From Bacteroidetes bacterium GWF2_33_16 (lineage in GTDB: Bacteria; Bacteroidota; Bacteroidia; Bacteroidales; UBA12077), in assembly GCA_001768565.1 (NCBI GenBank), contig MEOE01000020.1, forward strand, positions 1-64,000: a stretch of 64,000 nt of DNA, written 5' to 3'. The notes beneath the pieces were generated by a model. That model was not told where the DNA came from. It worked only from the letters and a program-made list of their open reading frames with translations, and did no database searches. The translations under genes and the position numbers were made by a program. Of this stretch, positions 1-8,732 are shown one piece after another (position 1 is the stretch's first letter; each line of letters begins with the position of its first letter).

Positions 1-1
1 A

Positions 2-1003
2 CAGGCTCCAACTGCTCCAACTAGTTTAACTGCTGCAAGTATAACTCAAACTACTTTTACATTAGGTTGGACAGCTTCAACTGATAATGTTGGTGTTACA
101 GGATACGAAATCTATCAAAATGGGACCCTAAAAGGTACTTCTACAACAACTAGTTTTAACGTAACTGGTTTAACTGCTGCAACAACCTATTCATTTACAG
201 TGAAAGCTAAAGATGCTGCTGGCAATATTTCTGCTGCAAGTACTGCAAAAAGTGTTACTACATTAGCAACAACAATAAGTTATTGTGCATCAAAAGGTAA
301 TAATGTTGCATATGAATGGATTGATTATGTTGCATACGGTGGCATGACTAATACAACTGCTGCAAATGCAGGATATGGAAATTTCACTGCAACTAAAATA
401 GCTACAGTTACTCGTGGTGCCAGCACAACCATTAGTTTCAGCTGCGGATTTAAAAGCAGTAGCTACACAGAATACTGGAGTGTATGGATTGACTGGAACC
501 AGAATGGAACATTCGAAACTATTGAACAAATGGTTGCTGGTTCATCAACAAGCAGTGCTACTTTATCATCTACATTCACAGTTCCTTCAACTGCTTTACT
601 TGGATCAACAAGAATGAGGGTAACCATGAAATACAATGCTGCTCCAACTGCTTGTGAAACATTTAGCTATGGTGAAGTTGAAGATTATACTGTAAATGTT
701 GTAAATACAACCATAACTAACTTCCAGGAAGATATTATCTTTGGCGAGGTTCTTGGTGATGAAGAAAATTCAACTATTTCTGTATGGCCAAATCCTGCTG
801 CTGATTATATTAATGTATCTATAAACAATGGATCACGTTATGGAAAAGTAACTATTTATAACATGATTGGTTCGTTACTTAAAGTTGTTGAGATGGAAGG
901 TGAAAATAAAGAAATAAATATTTCTGATCTTCCTGCAGGTTCATATCTAATTATGATAGACGATGAAAAAGAACCAATAACACGACAATTTATTAAAAAG
1001 TAG
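2..1003 (+). CDS. T9SS-secreted protein, C-terminal part (FN3 + GEVED + type A sorting domain)
   Basis: The reading frame is open from the left edge, so this is the 3' part of a larger gene. Visible domains in order: a fibronectin type III repeat (about 2-270; motifs [17 protein letters not shown] and [10 protein letters not shown]), a GEVED domain (about 275-710; YCASKGN start, [11 protein letters not shown] and [11 protein letters not shown]), and a T9SS type A sorting domain (about 775-1000; [12 protein letters not shown], then a beta-rich tail ending in FIKK). In Bacteroidota this tail directs a protein that has crossed the inner membrane through the outer membrane to the cell surface or medium. 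FN3 and GEVED domains commonly follow a catalytic domain such as a peptidase or glycanase, but that part lies outside the window, so the activity is unknown. The secretion call is secure. Confidence 0.93.
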   Translation, partial: QAPTAPTSLTAASITQTTFTLGWTASTDNVGVTGYEIYQNGTLKGTSTTTSFNVTGLTAATTYSFTVKAKDAAGNISAASTAKSVTTLATTISYCASKGNNVAYEWIDYVAYGGMTNTTAANAGYGNFTATKIATVTRGASTTISFSCGFKSSSYTEYWSVWIDWNQNGTFETIEQMVAGSSTSSATLSSTFTVPSTALLGSTRMRVTMKYNAAPTACETFSYGEVEDYTVNVVNTTITNFQEDIIFGEVLGDEENSTISVWPNPAADYINVSINNGSRYGKVTIYNMIGSLLKVVEMEGENKEINISDLPAGSYLIMIDDEKEPITRQFIKK

Positions 1004-1019
1004 TTAATTAAATAAGCAT

Positions 1020-1041
1020 GGAGGTTGCGAAAGCAACCTCC
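1020..1041 (+). repeat. Perfect 9-bp hairpin with GAAA tetraloop
   Basis: The arms GGAGGTTGC and GCAACCTCC enclose a GAAA loop, 16 bp after the secreted-protein stop codon. No U-tract follows, so it is not a canonical terminator by itself. It may stabilise the mRNA 3' end or be a small intergenic palindromic repeat. Confidence 0.6.
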
Positions 1042-1107
1042 TATAAACCATCTATGCATTCCATTTAACTCACTCTAGTTTATTTGCTTAAACACTGCAT
1101 AGATAAC

Positions 1108-1145
1108 AAAGAAGCCCGAAAAATTCCGGGCTTCTTTAATTTAAT
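1108..1145. terminator. Bidirectional intrinsic terminator
   Basis: An 11-bp perfect stem (AAAGAAGCCCG / CGGGCTTCTTT) with an 8-nt loop lies between two convergent genes. T-rich tracts follow on the plus side and part of a T-run on the minus side, so it can serve both the secreted-protein gene and the cytidylate-kinase-like gene. Confidence 0.85.
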
Positions 1146-1155
1146 TCAATAACTA

Positions 1156-1848
1156 CTATATTATTTTTCGAAATTCAGCTGCTTTTTCAATAATCTTTAC
1201 GATTTCTTCTGTAGATAATGTTTTAGAATTTAGAACAAGATCATAGTCAACATCAAGTATTCGTTTTCCAGCAAAATCATTTCTAAGCTGTGCTCTTTTT
1301 CTGTCCATATCAACAGTTAGTCTTCGTGCTGCTCTATGTGATATTTGATGTCTTTTACTTACACCTTCTATCCTGTAATCGAGCGGAGCAATCAGTCTAA
1401 CATGCAAAGATCTAGGCACGTCATGCAATATTGTACTTCCGGCACGTCCTACAATAATGACCCTTCCCTTTCCACCAAAATCGTGAATTACATCACGAAT
1501 AGTATTTCTAATTTTTCTTTCACTTTTATAATATTTACTAGAAAATGCTTCAATAATCTCATCAAAAACACTTCGTTTCTCAAACTTAAAAATGTACTCT
1601 ATTTTTTCAGGATCAAGTCCCAATTCTTTAGCAGACTCATCAAGAATTTCCTTAGTTATTACTTTCCATGGTTCTTTTGATGGATCGTCGCGTTTAGTTA
1701 ATAATTCGGCTAGATCAGAAGCTACTAAATTTGCAGGACAACCAAAATCACGAGAAATTGTAATTACGGGACCTTCAGCAACTATAGGCTTATGTTCCTT
1801 TACAGTTTTTAACCTTTCTTCGAGGTATTTGAGTAAAATATTGACCAT
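1156..1848 (-). CDS. Cytidylate kinase-like family protein (AAA P-loop superfamily)
   Basis: This is a 230-residue protein resembling the cytidylate kinase-like family (Cytidylate_kin2) that is common in Bacteroidota. The family beta-strand/loop ITISRDFGCPA lies near residue 43, followed by helical segments and a nucleotide-kinase-like core (GKGRVIIVGRAG, LHVRLIAPLDYRIEGV). The usual Walker A Gly-Lys-Ser/Thr is not intact: the loop reads SRDFGCPANL, as in many members of this uncharacterised family, so true CMP kinase activity is doubtful. The ATG at 1848 is preferred over an in-frame TTG at 1881, which would add 11 polar residues. It is a single gene, convergent with the secreted protein. 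The substrate is unknown. Confidence 0.8.
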   Translation of the reverse strand: MVNILLKYLEERLKTVKEHKPIVAEGPVITISRDFGCPANLVASDLAELLTKRDDPSKEPWKVITKEILDESAKELGLDPEKIEYIFKFEKRSVFDEIIEAFSSKYYKSERKIRNTIRDVIHDFGGKGRVIIVGRAGSTILHDVPRSLHVRLIAPLDYRIEGVSKRHQISHRAARRLTVDMDRKRAQLRNDFAGKRILDVDYDLVLNSKTLSTEEIVKIIEKAAEFRKII

Positions 1849-1980
1849 TGAGTATGTTTTAGTTGAAAAACTATGATTCAAATAACTTAACCAAGATATT
1901 AAAAATAGAAGTCAAATTCAACTGATTAGCAGAATAAGTTGCTATTAGCCAATATTCCATCTATTTACAATATAAAAATA

Positions 1981-2012
1981 AAAAAGCCTACTGATGTAGC
2001 AGTAAGCTTTTT
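1981..2012 (-). terminator. Intrinsic terminator after tRNA-Arg
   Basis: An imperfect stem (AAAAAGC-C-TACTG / CAGTA-A-GCTTTTT, one C-A mismatch) lies 8 nt beyond the tRNA 3' end and has a T-run on the minus strand. It fits transcription termination of the tRNA. Confidence 0.75.
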
Positions 2013-2020
2013 ATTCTTCG

Positions 2021-2094
2021 TGATCTAGACAGGATTCGAACCTGTGACCCACAGCTTAGAAGGCTGTTGCTCTATCCAACTGAGCTACTAGACC
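2021..2094 (-). tRNA. tRNA-Arg (anticodon TCT)
   Basis: The 74-nt cloverleaf reads GGTCTAG at the 5' acceptor arm pairing with CTAGATC at the 3' side (one G-U), with discriminator A. It has a standard D-arm (TAGCTCAGTTGGATAGAGCA), the anticodon stem ACAGC/GCTGT with loop CTTCTAA (anticodon TCT, reads AGA), and a T-arm containing GGTTCGAATCC. The CCA end is not encoded; the genome continues CGA. The terminator downstream and the spacer upstream indicate a single-gene unit. Confidence 0.97.
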
Positions 2095-2199
2095 ATTATT
2101 TTAGTGGTGCAAAAATATAAAAATATATTGAATGGTAAAAAAATATTCGTCTTTATTTCTATTGTATTGCATTTATTAGTGTTTCAGTTATCTTCTACC

Positions 2200-3471
2200 C
2201 TACTTCACGAAGTTACTTAACGACTCATCCACACTTACATCCGAATAAAATTCTTTCCAGCAATAAATATATCCGTCTAATAAACTCTGCTCGGTAAAGT
2301 TTTTGGGTTTAAAAACCACATTTGCTGTATTATATTTTGTCCAGTTGTAATGCAAAATCCTGTTTTCTTTTTGAAACTGAAAAAAAACAGGTGTTTTTGG
2401 GAAAGGAGTGAGAATGTAAAATTCGGCTGTTTTTATATCAGCTTTTCGTGTAAATTCAAGAGTGCGATCAAAAACAGATTGATCCTGGTGGTCGAATCCT
2501 AATCCAACCGACATATAAACTTCTATACCTGCTTCCTGGTATCGTTTTACAAAATCAATTCCAAAATCAAAAAATTGATTTCCATTTGTTCCAAATGCTT
2601 TAATAGAATATGGATCACATCCTGTAACTAAATACAAATTTATAACGCCTGCATCTTTTAAAAGTTTAAGAAACTCCGGATCATGACTGGTATTTAGTGA
2701 TCCAGACATAAATATACGTGGCTTAACTGGTAACTGAGCAAATGCTTTAAAAAGTTTTGTACGATAATCGCGACATTCACGCTGAGGTAAAAACAACGTA
2801 TCATCAATTAAATAATAATCGCCGGTAATTGGACTCACATTTAACTCATTGATAACCCGCTCAACTGACTTAAATCGGAACTTACGACCGAACTCTGCGG
2901 GTATAATACAATTCTCGCAAAAGAAATCGCATCCGCGCATGGTTTGTATTAATTTGGCTTCCCAGTCGTATTTGGTTCTTCCAGTAAAAATATTTCTATC
3001 AGGAAAAGGAATACTATCTAAACTATCGAGCTCTTTCTGATATATTTTTTTCAGATTTCCATTCTGAAAATCATCTAGCATAGTGTTCCAAACAGCTTCA
3101 ACCTCGCCAACACAAATAGCATCGAAGTACTGAACAGCCTCGTCTGGCATTAGTGATGGATGCATTCCTCCTCCAATAACGGTTTTTCCTTTAGCTTTAA
3201 ACTTTTTGGCTACTTCGTAAGCATAATTTGCTTGTGGTGTAAAAAAACTTATAGCAATAAGATCTGCATTATCATTATAATCAATCTCTTCAATATTTTC
3301 ATCATACAGATTTATTTGATGCTTCTCTTTAGATAATGCAGTCATAATTGGAATTCCTAATGCCGGCGGCATACTAAAATCACCCAGGTGTTTTTTGGCA
3401 CCACTCGATCGGGTTAGTTCTAATCTTGATTCTAACAGTTTCTCGAACCTTGGATATATAAATGTAATTTT
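2200..3471 (-). CDS. B12-binding domain radical SAM protein
   Basis: The N-terminal half is a cobalamin-binding-like Rossmann fold (KITFIYPRF start, then DLIAISFFTPQANYAYEVA and GKTVIGGGMHPS). It is followed by a radical SAM domain with the [4Fe-4S] motif RGCDFFCENC (Cys-x3-Cys-x2-Cys). Such enzymes cleave S-adenosylmethionine and often methylate or rearrange lipids, cofactors or natural products; the substrate here is unknown. No ATG lies near the 5' end. The frame can begin at a TTG at 3528 or at a second TTG at 3471 that gives the typical MKITFIYP N-terminus. I prefer 3471 because a TATATTTG -7-like box sits at 3526-3533. It is divergent from the MFS permease. Confidence 0.85.
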   Translation of the reverse strand, partial: KITFIYPRFEKLLESRLELTRSSGAKKHLGDFSMPPALGIPIMTALSKEKHQINLYDENIEEIDYNDNADLIAISFFTPQANYAYEVAKKFKAKGKTVIGGGMHPSLMPDEAVQYFDAICVGEVEAVWNTMLDDFQNGNLKKIYQKELDSLDSIPFPDRNIFTGRTKYDWEAKLIQTMRGCDFFCENCIIPAEFGRKFRFKSVERVINELNVSPITGDYYLIDDTLFLPQRECRDYRTKLFKAFAQLPVKPRIFMSGSLNTSHDPEFLKLLKDAGVINLYLVTGCDPYSIKAFGTNGNQFFDFGIDFVKRYQEAGIEVYMSVGLGFDHQDQSVFDRTLEFTRKADIKTAEFYILTPFPKTPVFFQFQKENRILHYNWTKYNTANVVFKPKNFTEQSLLDGYIYCWKEFYSDVSVDESLSNFVK

Positions 3472-3622
3472 CAATTTCTTAACTATTGGTAATAATTTGT
3501 ATTCAATAAAACTAAGGTTTTGGATCAAATATAAAAAACAAATGCAAAAATATGATCTTAAAATTTATTTACTCAATAAACCAATCAATTTCTGCTTTAT
3601 ATTTATGCCTTAAAAATTTGGA

Positions 3623-4801
3623 ATGCGGAATACACTACGCTCAAATATTATTAATTTATATCTTATTAAAATAGCCAAATGGTTTATGCTATTTATGCCT
3701 ATTGTGGTATTATTCTATGAAGATAATGGTTTAGAAATGCGTCATGTATTTATTCTACAAGCAATTTATTCAGTTTCAATTGTTGCTTTAGAAATACCAT
3801 CGGGTTATCTGGCCGATGCTGTTGGCAGAAAAATCACCTTAATAATGGGAACAATACTTGGTTTTTTTGGCTTTTTGACCTATAGTTTTTCGTATGGTTT
3901 TATGGGTTTTTTAGTTGCCGAAGTAATTTTAGGTATTGGTCAAAGTCTTATTTCCGGGGCCGATTCAGCTTTGCTTTACGATACATTACTCGAAAATGGT
4001 AAAAGCGAAAACTATATTAAACATGAAGGTCGAATGATTTCTGTAGGTAATTTTGCTGAGGCCATTGCCGGAATTGCTGGTGGATTAATAGCTACATTAA
4101 GTTTGCGATATCCCTATTATGCTCAAACAATTATCTCACTCATTGGTATTCCTGCTGCATTCTTACTATATGAGCCAAAAAGCAAAAAGGAACTAATTAA
4201 AATCAAATTCAAAGATATCTTAACAATAGTAAAATATTCATTGTACGATAATTATGAACTTAAGTGGAATATTATCTTTTCATCTGTTATAGGTGCTGCA
4301 ACCTTAACTATGGCATGGTTCGTACAACCCTATTTTAAGTTAGTGGCTCTACCTCTCTCATGGTTTGGTATAATGTGGACACTATTAAACCTTACAGTTG
4401 GAGTTAGCTCTATGTATGCACATAAGGTTGAGTCGTACTTTAAGTTCAGAAAAGTAATGATTGCATTTGCAATTCTCATTCCTGCCGGATTTATTATAGT
4501 TAGTCGCATTAATATGCTTTGGGGAATATCAATTTTGTTTTTATTTTATATTGTACGAGGAATTGCAACACCAGTGCTCAAAGATTATATTAATAGATTA
4601 TGTAGTTCCGATGTTCGTGCAACAGTACTTTCTGTTAGAAACTTTGTAATACGTGTAATTTTTGCGATTATAGGCCCATTTGTGGGATGGTATAACGATA
4701 AATTTAGTTTGCAAGCAGCATTATTAATCACAGGTATTATCTTTTTACTGCTTGCAGGATTAACACTACTTATGCAACTAAGAAAGCAAAGAGGTAACTA
4801 A
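3623..4801 (+). CDS. MFS transporter
   Basis: This 392-residue, very hydrophobic protein has about 12 predicted membrane segments and the size of a major facilitator superfamily permease. The signature loop between TM2 and TM3 reads GYLADAVGRKITL, a good match to the MFS G-x-L-aD-r-x-GRkx-L motif. A second conserved stretch, EVILGIGQSLISGADSALLY, resembles MFS proteins grouped with drug or metabolite exporters. The start ATG (3623) lies 94 bp from the divergent radical SAM frame, so the two may share a regulatory gap. Nothing in the sequence fixes the substrate. It is convergent with the GPP34-like gene. Confidence 0.9.
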   Translation: MRNTLRSNIINLYLIKIAKWFMLFMPIVVLFYEDNGLEMRHVFILQAIYSVSIVALEIPSGYLADAVGRKITLIMGTILGFFGFLTYSFSYGFMGFLVAEVILGIGQSLISGADSALLYDTLLENGKSENYIKHEGRMISVGNFAEAIAGIAGGLIATLSLRYPYYAQTIISLIGIPAAFLLYEPKSKKELIKIKFKDILTIVKYSLYDNYELKWNIIFSSVIGAATLTMAWFVQPYFKLVALPLSWFGIMWTLLNLTVGVSSMYAHKVESYFKFRKVMIAFAILIPAGFIIVSRINMLWGISILFLFYIVRGIATPVLKDYINRLCSSDVRATVLSVRNFVIRVIFAIIGPFVGWYNDKFSLQAALLITGIIFLLLAGLTLLMQLRKQRGN

Positions 4802-4813
4802 TCCTGAATAAAC

Positions 4814-5497
4814 TCAGCTTGATGCAGTTGCTGCAGTTGCCGCAATAACAGCTGAAGTTGATGCAATAATTACTGCAGCTTGAATCTCTTTAATTGTTTG
4901 ACTAACGGCTTCTCCAATTGCAATCTCTTTGGTTAGTTCCTTTATTCTGGCATTTGCTTTTTTATGGTCTTTTTTATCGGGGAAAAATATTCGTGTTAAC
5001 TTACAGCTGTTCACTAAACTAAGCAATAAAATACTTTCCAGATCGGGCTTATTATAATTTAAAACAATATCAACAATCTTTTTTCTGAATTCGTCTACCA
5101 GTCCTGAATTAATTACAGGATAACTGGTAACAGTAAAAATCCATAATATCTTTTTCTTCTGGATTTTAATTATTCCCTGATCAGCCAGTTGATTAAGTAT
5201 TTGGATTTTATAAATACCTGCTTTAGAGCCGATTTTATTTACCCAATATTTAGCACTATGATTTTTTTTTGAATTTTTTATTAAGCCGATGCAATCATCT
5301 AGCATTTCATTTTCTGAATGTTTTATTTTTTCCAGAATCAGCTTTTTTGAAACAACTCTAACTATTTCATCTTTTGAGAGCTGCAATAAAAGCGCCCCAG
5401 CTAATCCATAGTTAATTGAAAGAGAGTCGATAAGAAACTTCCCTTTAATTTTATCAAGTGATAAAAGAATAAACGCTTCGTATAAATTTAATTGCAT
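4814..5497 (-). CDS. GPP34 (GOLPH3/VPS74-like) family protein
   Basis: This 227-residue protein starts MQLNLYEAFILLSLDKIKGK and continues with YGLAGALLLQLSKDEI. These are hallmarks of the GPP34 family, whose eukaryotic members (GOLPH3, Vps74) bind phosphatidylinositol-4-phosphate and retain Golgi glycosyltransferases. Other family-like segments are the middle helix (KYWVNKIG, then LNQLADQGIIKI) and the segment DLESILLLSLVNSCKL. There is no signal peptide or clear membrane helix, so it should be cytosolic or peripheral to the membrane. The last 25 residues are Ala/Ser/Ile-rich (AVIIASTSAVIAATAATASS) and could be an amphipathic or membrane-touching tail. The bacterial role is unknown. It is a single gene, convergent with the MFS gene, with a 221-bp AT-rich gap upstream. 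Confidence 0.75.
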   Translation of the reverse strand: MQLNLYEAFILLSLDKIKGKFLIDSLSINYGLAGALLLQLSKDEIVRVVSKKLILEKIKHSENEMLDDCIGLIKNSKKNHSAKYWVNKIGSKAGIYKIQILNQLADQGIIKIQKKKILWIFTVTSYPVINSGLVDEFRKKIVDIVLNYNKPDLESILLLSLVNSCKLTRIFFPDKKDHKKANARIKELTKEIAIGEAVSQTIKEIQAAVIIASTSAVIAATAATASS

Positions 5498-5718
5498 ACT
5501 AGAGTTATTAATTGAGTTAAATTTATGAAATTGAATCCATAATTGAAATTTTTTTTGATTTTTTTAAAATTCCTGCAAACGTTTTAAATAAAGTCTATAG
5601 GGTTTTTTCCTTTTTACCTAGACTTAATTGTTATTAAATCCTTGATTATTATGGCAATTTATCGGAAATTTATTCCTTATTTAGCACTTCATTTTTAAAC
5701 AAATCATGTAATTAATTT

Positions 5719-6141
5719 ATGAAATTATCTGTAAGAGATGTAATGCGATGTGTGGGCTGCCAGAGTTGTATGTTTGCATGCTCACGACGAAGCGGAAACG
5801 CAGGATTATCGAACACATGTATAGGAGTTAAATCAACAGGAGGAATTTCACGTGGATATTCGGTTATTGTATGTCGTTCGTGTGAAAATCCACCCTGTGC
5901 AGCAGTTTGTCCAACAGGAGCACTAGTAGCTAAAGAGGGTGGTGGTGTTCGGTTAAACTCAGCCAAATGTATTGGTTGTGGGTTATGTAAAGATGCCTGC
6001 GTAATCGAGGCTGTTTTCTGGAACGAAGAGCAAAACAAACCAGTAATATGTGTTCAGTGCGGTTACTGTGTTGATTATTGCCCCTACGAGGTACTTGAAC
6101 TAAAAAAAGATAAGAAAGGAGTTGCTCATGATGCTGAATGA
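5719..6141 (+). CDS. Polyferredoxin, electron-transfer subunit of aldehyde ferredoxin oxidoreductase
   Basis: The 140-residue protein has 17 cysteines. They form four [4Fe-4S]-type groups: CVGCQSCMFAC (11-21), CRSCENPPCAAVCP (52-65), CIGCGLCKDAC (84-94) and CVQCGYCVDYCP (111-122). This arrangement is typical of the iron-sulfur subunits (DMSO-reductase subunit B/CooF-like) that carry electrons to or from molybdenum and tungsten enzymes. The gene overlaps the following AOR gene by 14 bp, so the two are very probably translated together and form one complex. It should pass electrons between the tungstopterin/[4Fe-4S] catalytic subunit and a soluble or membrane partner. The start ATG follows an AT-rich leader with no strong Shine-Dalgarno, which is usual for Bacteroidota. 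Confidence 0.92.
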   Translation: MKLSVRDVMRCVGCQSCMFACSRRSGNAGLSNTCIGVKSTGGISRGYSVIVCRSCENPPCAAVCPTGALVAKEGGGVRLNSAKCIGCGLCKDACVIEAVFWNEEQNKPVICVQCGYCVDYCPYEVLELKKDKKGVAHDAE

Positions 6142-7882
6142 TAGTTTATCGAAAGTACTATATATTGATCTTACCAAAAAGAAATTTGAGACCAAAGATC
6201 GTCGAGATTTATTTGAAAAATATCTTGGAGGAACAGGAGTTGCAACAGAGCTATTGCTCGAAGAATGTCCTGAGGGAATTGATCCATTTCATCCTGATGC
6301 TCCTATAATTTTTGCAGTAGGTCCATTAACAGGAGTTTTCCCATTGGCATCGAAAACAACTGCTATGTTTAAATCTCCACATACTGGCGATTTAGGCGAA
6401 AGTCATGCCGGAGGTCGAAGTGCTATTGCAATTAGAATGGCCGGTTATGGTGCAATTGTAATAAAAGGTGCAAGCGAATTACCTTTGTATTTATCGATTC
6501 ATGATGGGAAAGTGCAGTTTAAAAATGCTACAACCCTTTGGGGTATGAAGGATGGTTCTATTCCAGCCCGCGTTATGAGGCAAAAAGAAAAAGGTGATGG
6601 ATTACGCGCAATATTCAGAATTGGAACAGCTGGTGAAAACCTTGTTACCTACTCAAACGTTACAACAGAAACTTATCGTCATTTTGGGAGATTAGGACTA
6701 GGAGCTGTATTTGGAAGTAAGAAGCTAAAGGGAATGGTGATTTCCGGCAAAAAAGCTATTGAAGTAAATGATAAAAAAGCATACAGAGTTTTATATGATC
6801 ATATTTACAAAGCAGCAACGGAGTCGCCTGTAATGAAAAAATATCATGATGTTGGTACAGCAATAAATATTAAAGCACTAAATTTCGTTAAAGCACTTCC
6901 TGTTAAAAATTTGCAGTTTAGCTCATCGGAATCGATTGAAATGGTAACTGGAGAATCGATAGCGCAACACCATTTGGCACGACGTGTTGCATGTGCACAT
7001 TGCCCTGTTGCTTGTATCCATCTTGCTTTCTTGCGCGAACCTTATGACGATGATCCATATTTTTATAAAACATCACCCGTTTGTTACGATTTTGAGCTAA
7101 TTTACTCGCTCGGAACAATGGTTGGAATTGACGACCCAACAAACCTGCTTAAGCTTATTGATATTGTTGAACAAGTTGGCGTTGATGCTATGAGCATGGG
7201 TGTTATCTTAGCCTGGATGACAGAAATGTATGACCGCAAGAAGATCACCATTGAAGATTTAGATGGCATTGATATTAAATGGGGTGATGCTGATGCATAT
7301 ATTGAACTGGTAAAGAGAATAGTTAAGCCAAGTACAAGCTTTCTTAAAGCATGTGCACGAGGAGTCGATTATGCAGCTAATCAATATGGAGGAAAAGAGT
7401 TTGCTATGCAGTTTGGTAAAAACGAAATGGCTGGATATCATACCGGACCAGCAGGTTACTTAGGATTTTTGCTTGGTGCTCGCCATAGTCATCTCGATAA
7501 TGGTGGCTATTCAATTGATCAAAAAGACCTTGTTAAAATTGATTTAACACCATCTCAGGTAGTTGACAAATTACTTGAGGAAGAAGCTATTCGTCAGATT
7601 CTTTCAAGTGTTGCTGTTTGTTTCTTTGCACGTGGAATTTATGATTTAAAACTAGTGAGTGATGCTGTGAAACTCCTTGGTTTTGATTTTTCTGATGAAC
7701 AACTGTTGGAAATGGGTAAAAAAATCCATCTTAATAAATACAAATTTAAGATGCGTGAAGGATTTAGATTTGAGAAACTTGATATTCCGGAACGTATATA
7801 TGAAACAAATGATCCAACGGGAAAGATAACAAAGAAGTTTATTACAGAAGGAATAAACTATGCCAAAAGCCTTATAGATTAA
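6128..7882 (+). CDS. Aldehyde ferredoxin oxidoreductase (tungsten/molybdenum enzyme)
   Basis: This 584-residue protein matches the aldehyde:ferredoxin oxidoreductase (AOR) family in length and layout. The N-terminal domain (KVLYIDLTKKKFE, YLGGTGVATELL, FAVGPLTG) binds the bis-pterin tungsten or molybdenum cofactor. The [4Fe-4S] cluster ligands are visible as Cys289-x2-Cys292-x3-Cys296 and Cys498, matching the pattern of the archaeal enzyme. The family oxidises aldehydes to carboxylic acids, or runs in reverse, using ferredoxin. AAGGAG at 6116-6121 is well spaced for the ATG at 6128 (or 6131); an in-frame TTG at 6122 is unlikely to be the start. It overlaps the polyferredoxin gene and ends at an intrinsic terminator. 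The enzyme suggests an anaerobic or microaerobic lifestyle. Tungsten or molybdenum preference cannot be told from sequence. Confidence 0.93.
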   Translation: MMLNDSLSKVLYIDLTKKKFETKDRRDLFEKYLGGTGVATELLLEECPEGIDPFHPDAPIIFAVGPLTGVFPLASKTTAMFKSPHTGDLGESHAGGRSAIAIRMAGYGAIVIKGASELPLYLSIHDGKVQFKNATTLWGMKDGSIPARVMRQKEKGDGLRAIFRIGTAGENLVTYSNVTTETYRHFGRLGLGAVFGSKKLKGMVISGKKAIEVNDKKAYRVLYDHIYKAATESPVMKKYHDVGTAINIKALNFVKALPVKNLQFSSSESIEMVTGESIAQHHLARRVACAHCPVACIHLAFLREPYDDDPYFYKTSPVCYDFELIYSLGTMVGIDDPTNLLKLIDIVEQVGVDAMSMGVILAWMTEMYDRKKITIEDLDGIDIKWGDADAYIELVKRIVKPSTSFLKACARGVDYAANQYGGKEFAMQFGKNEMAGYHTGPAGYLGFLLGARHSHLDNGGYSIDQKDLVKIDLTPSQVVDKLLEEEAIRQILSSVAVCFFARGIYDLKLVSDAVKLLGFDFSDEQLLEMGKKIHLNKYKFKMREGFRFEKLDIPERIYETNDPTGKITKKFITEGINYAKSLID

Positions 7883-7903
7883 TATAAAATTCATATCTAA
7901 TTT

Positions 7904-7930
7904 AAAACCAGAAAATTTTCTGGTTTTTTT
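7904..7930 (+). terminator. Intrinsic terminator of the AOR operon
   Basis: A 24-nt palindrome (arms AAAACCAGAAAA and its complement) runs into a T7 tract, 21 bp after the AOR stop codon. Confidence 0.85.
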
Positions 7931-7969
7931 ATTTCTTCATTTTCGCTTCATGCTACGAGTTTACATTTG
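7931..7969 (+). promoter_or_regulatory. Promoter of the first repeat-protein gene (TAnnTTTG type)
   Basis: TACATTTG at 7962-7969 fits the Bacteroidota -7 box TAnnTTTG. It is preceded by a 21-bp block (7931-7951) that is repeated exactly in front of the paralogous gene (8807-8827), at the same distance to its own -7 box. The TTTTCG inside the block is the likely -33 region. Confidence 0.6.
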
Positions 7970-8023
7970 TTCTCAGAAAGTCATAAAAGATTTTAAAGTT
8001 TAACTAAAATGGAGGATAACAAA

Positions 8024-8713
8024 ATGAAAACTTTTTTAACATTTGCCTTAATTCTTGCAATAAGTTTTGCAGGATTTGCTCAGGAAGAAGTAAAAGAGCA
8101 AAAGCAAGAACAAACTAAAACTCAGGTTAAAGAGCAAACAAAAACTCAAAACCAGGAGCAGGTAAAAACTGAAACACAGACAAAGGAACAAACCCAAGCC
8201 AAAGAGCAAGTTCGTAAAGAAGATGGAACAGGCGACAAAGCTAAAACGCAAACCAGAGAGCAGATTCGTAAAGAAGACGGTACTGGCGAACAAGTAAGAA
8301 CTCAAACAAGAGAAGAAGCTGGAAAAGAAGGTGAAACTAGTGTTCAAACCAAAACACAAACCAGAGAACAAGTCCGTAAGGAAGATGGAACTGGTGATCA
8401 GGCTAAAACGCAAACCAGAGAACAGGTTCGTAAAGAAGATGACGGTACTGGCGAGCAAGTAAGAAATCAAAAAAGAGAAGAAGCCGGAAATGAAAGTGAA
8501 ACTGGTGTTCAAAACAAAACCCAAACCAGAGAACAAGTTCGCAAGGAAGACGGAACTGGTGATCAAACCAAAACACAAACAAAAACACAAGAAAAAACCG
8601 GTTCAGCAAATGATGAAGCAAATCAGAAACAAATGAAGAAAGCACAAAAGTCAAACTCGAAACAAATGTCGAAACAAAACAAAGGTGCTAATAAAAAAGG
8701 TGGAGGCAAATAA
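8024..8713 (+). CDS. Secreted K/E/Q/T-rich tandem-repeat protein (paralog 1)
   Basis: The signal peptide MKTFLTFALILAISFAGFAQ is followed by about 210 highly charged, low-complexity residues with no Cys and no predicted fold. From 8192 to about 8572 it carries seven near-identical 18-residue units of the type TQTREQVRKEDGTGDQAK, one with an extra Asp. Units alternate in a higher order of three (54 residues): two RKEDGTG units and one REEAGKEGET-like unit. The tail is Lys/Gln/Asn-rich. The ATG at 8024 is chosen because GGAGG lies 9 nt before it and the signal peptide begins there; an ATG at 8009 lies inside that Shine-Dalgarno region. I do not recognise a family. It is probably a disordered periplasmic or surface protein. 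Its neighbours are a paralog, a barrel protein and a two-component system. Confidence 0.8.
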   Translation: MKTFLTFALILAISFAGFAQEEVKEQKQEQTKTQVKEQTKTQNQEQVKTETQTKEQTQAKEQVRKEDGTGDKAKTQTREQIRKEDGTGEQVRTQTREEAGKEGETSVQTKTQTREQVRKEDGTGDQAKTQTREQVRKEDDGTGEQVRNQKREEAGNESETGVQNKTQTREQVRKEDGTGDQTKTQTKTQEKTGSANDEANQKQMKKAQKSNSKQMSKQNKGANKKGGGK

Positions 8714-8732
8714 AAAAACTAATCCAAAAGTT

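Noticed and set aside
1020..1041. GAAA-tetraloop hairpin as the main terminator of the left-end gene
   Set aside because: No T-tract follows; the hairpin at 1108-1137 has the stem and T-rich tail expected of a terminator.
5712..6038. Minus-strand open frame opposite the polyferredoxin gene
   Set aside because: The plus frame has 17 cysteines in ferredoxin motifs and is coupled to AOR; the minus frame has no recognisable features.
8192..8572. Regular direct repeats that could suggest a CRISPR array
   Set aside because: Units are 54 bp, contiguous, in frame and coding; there are no spacers and no cas genes.
8048..8590. Long open frame on the minus strand across the repeat-protein gene
   Set aside because: It is the antisense of the low-complexity K/E/Q/T repeats, yielding a Leu/Phe/Ser-rich artefact. 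The plus-strand signal peptide, Shine-Dalgarno and terminator support the plus strand.
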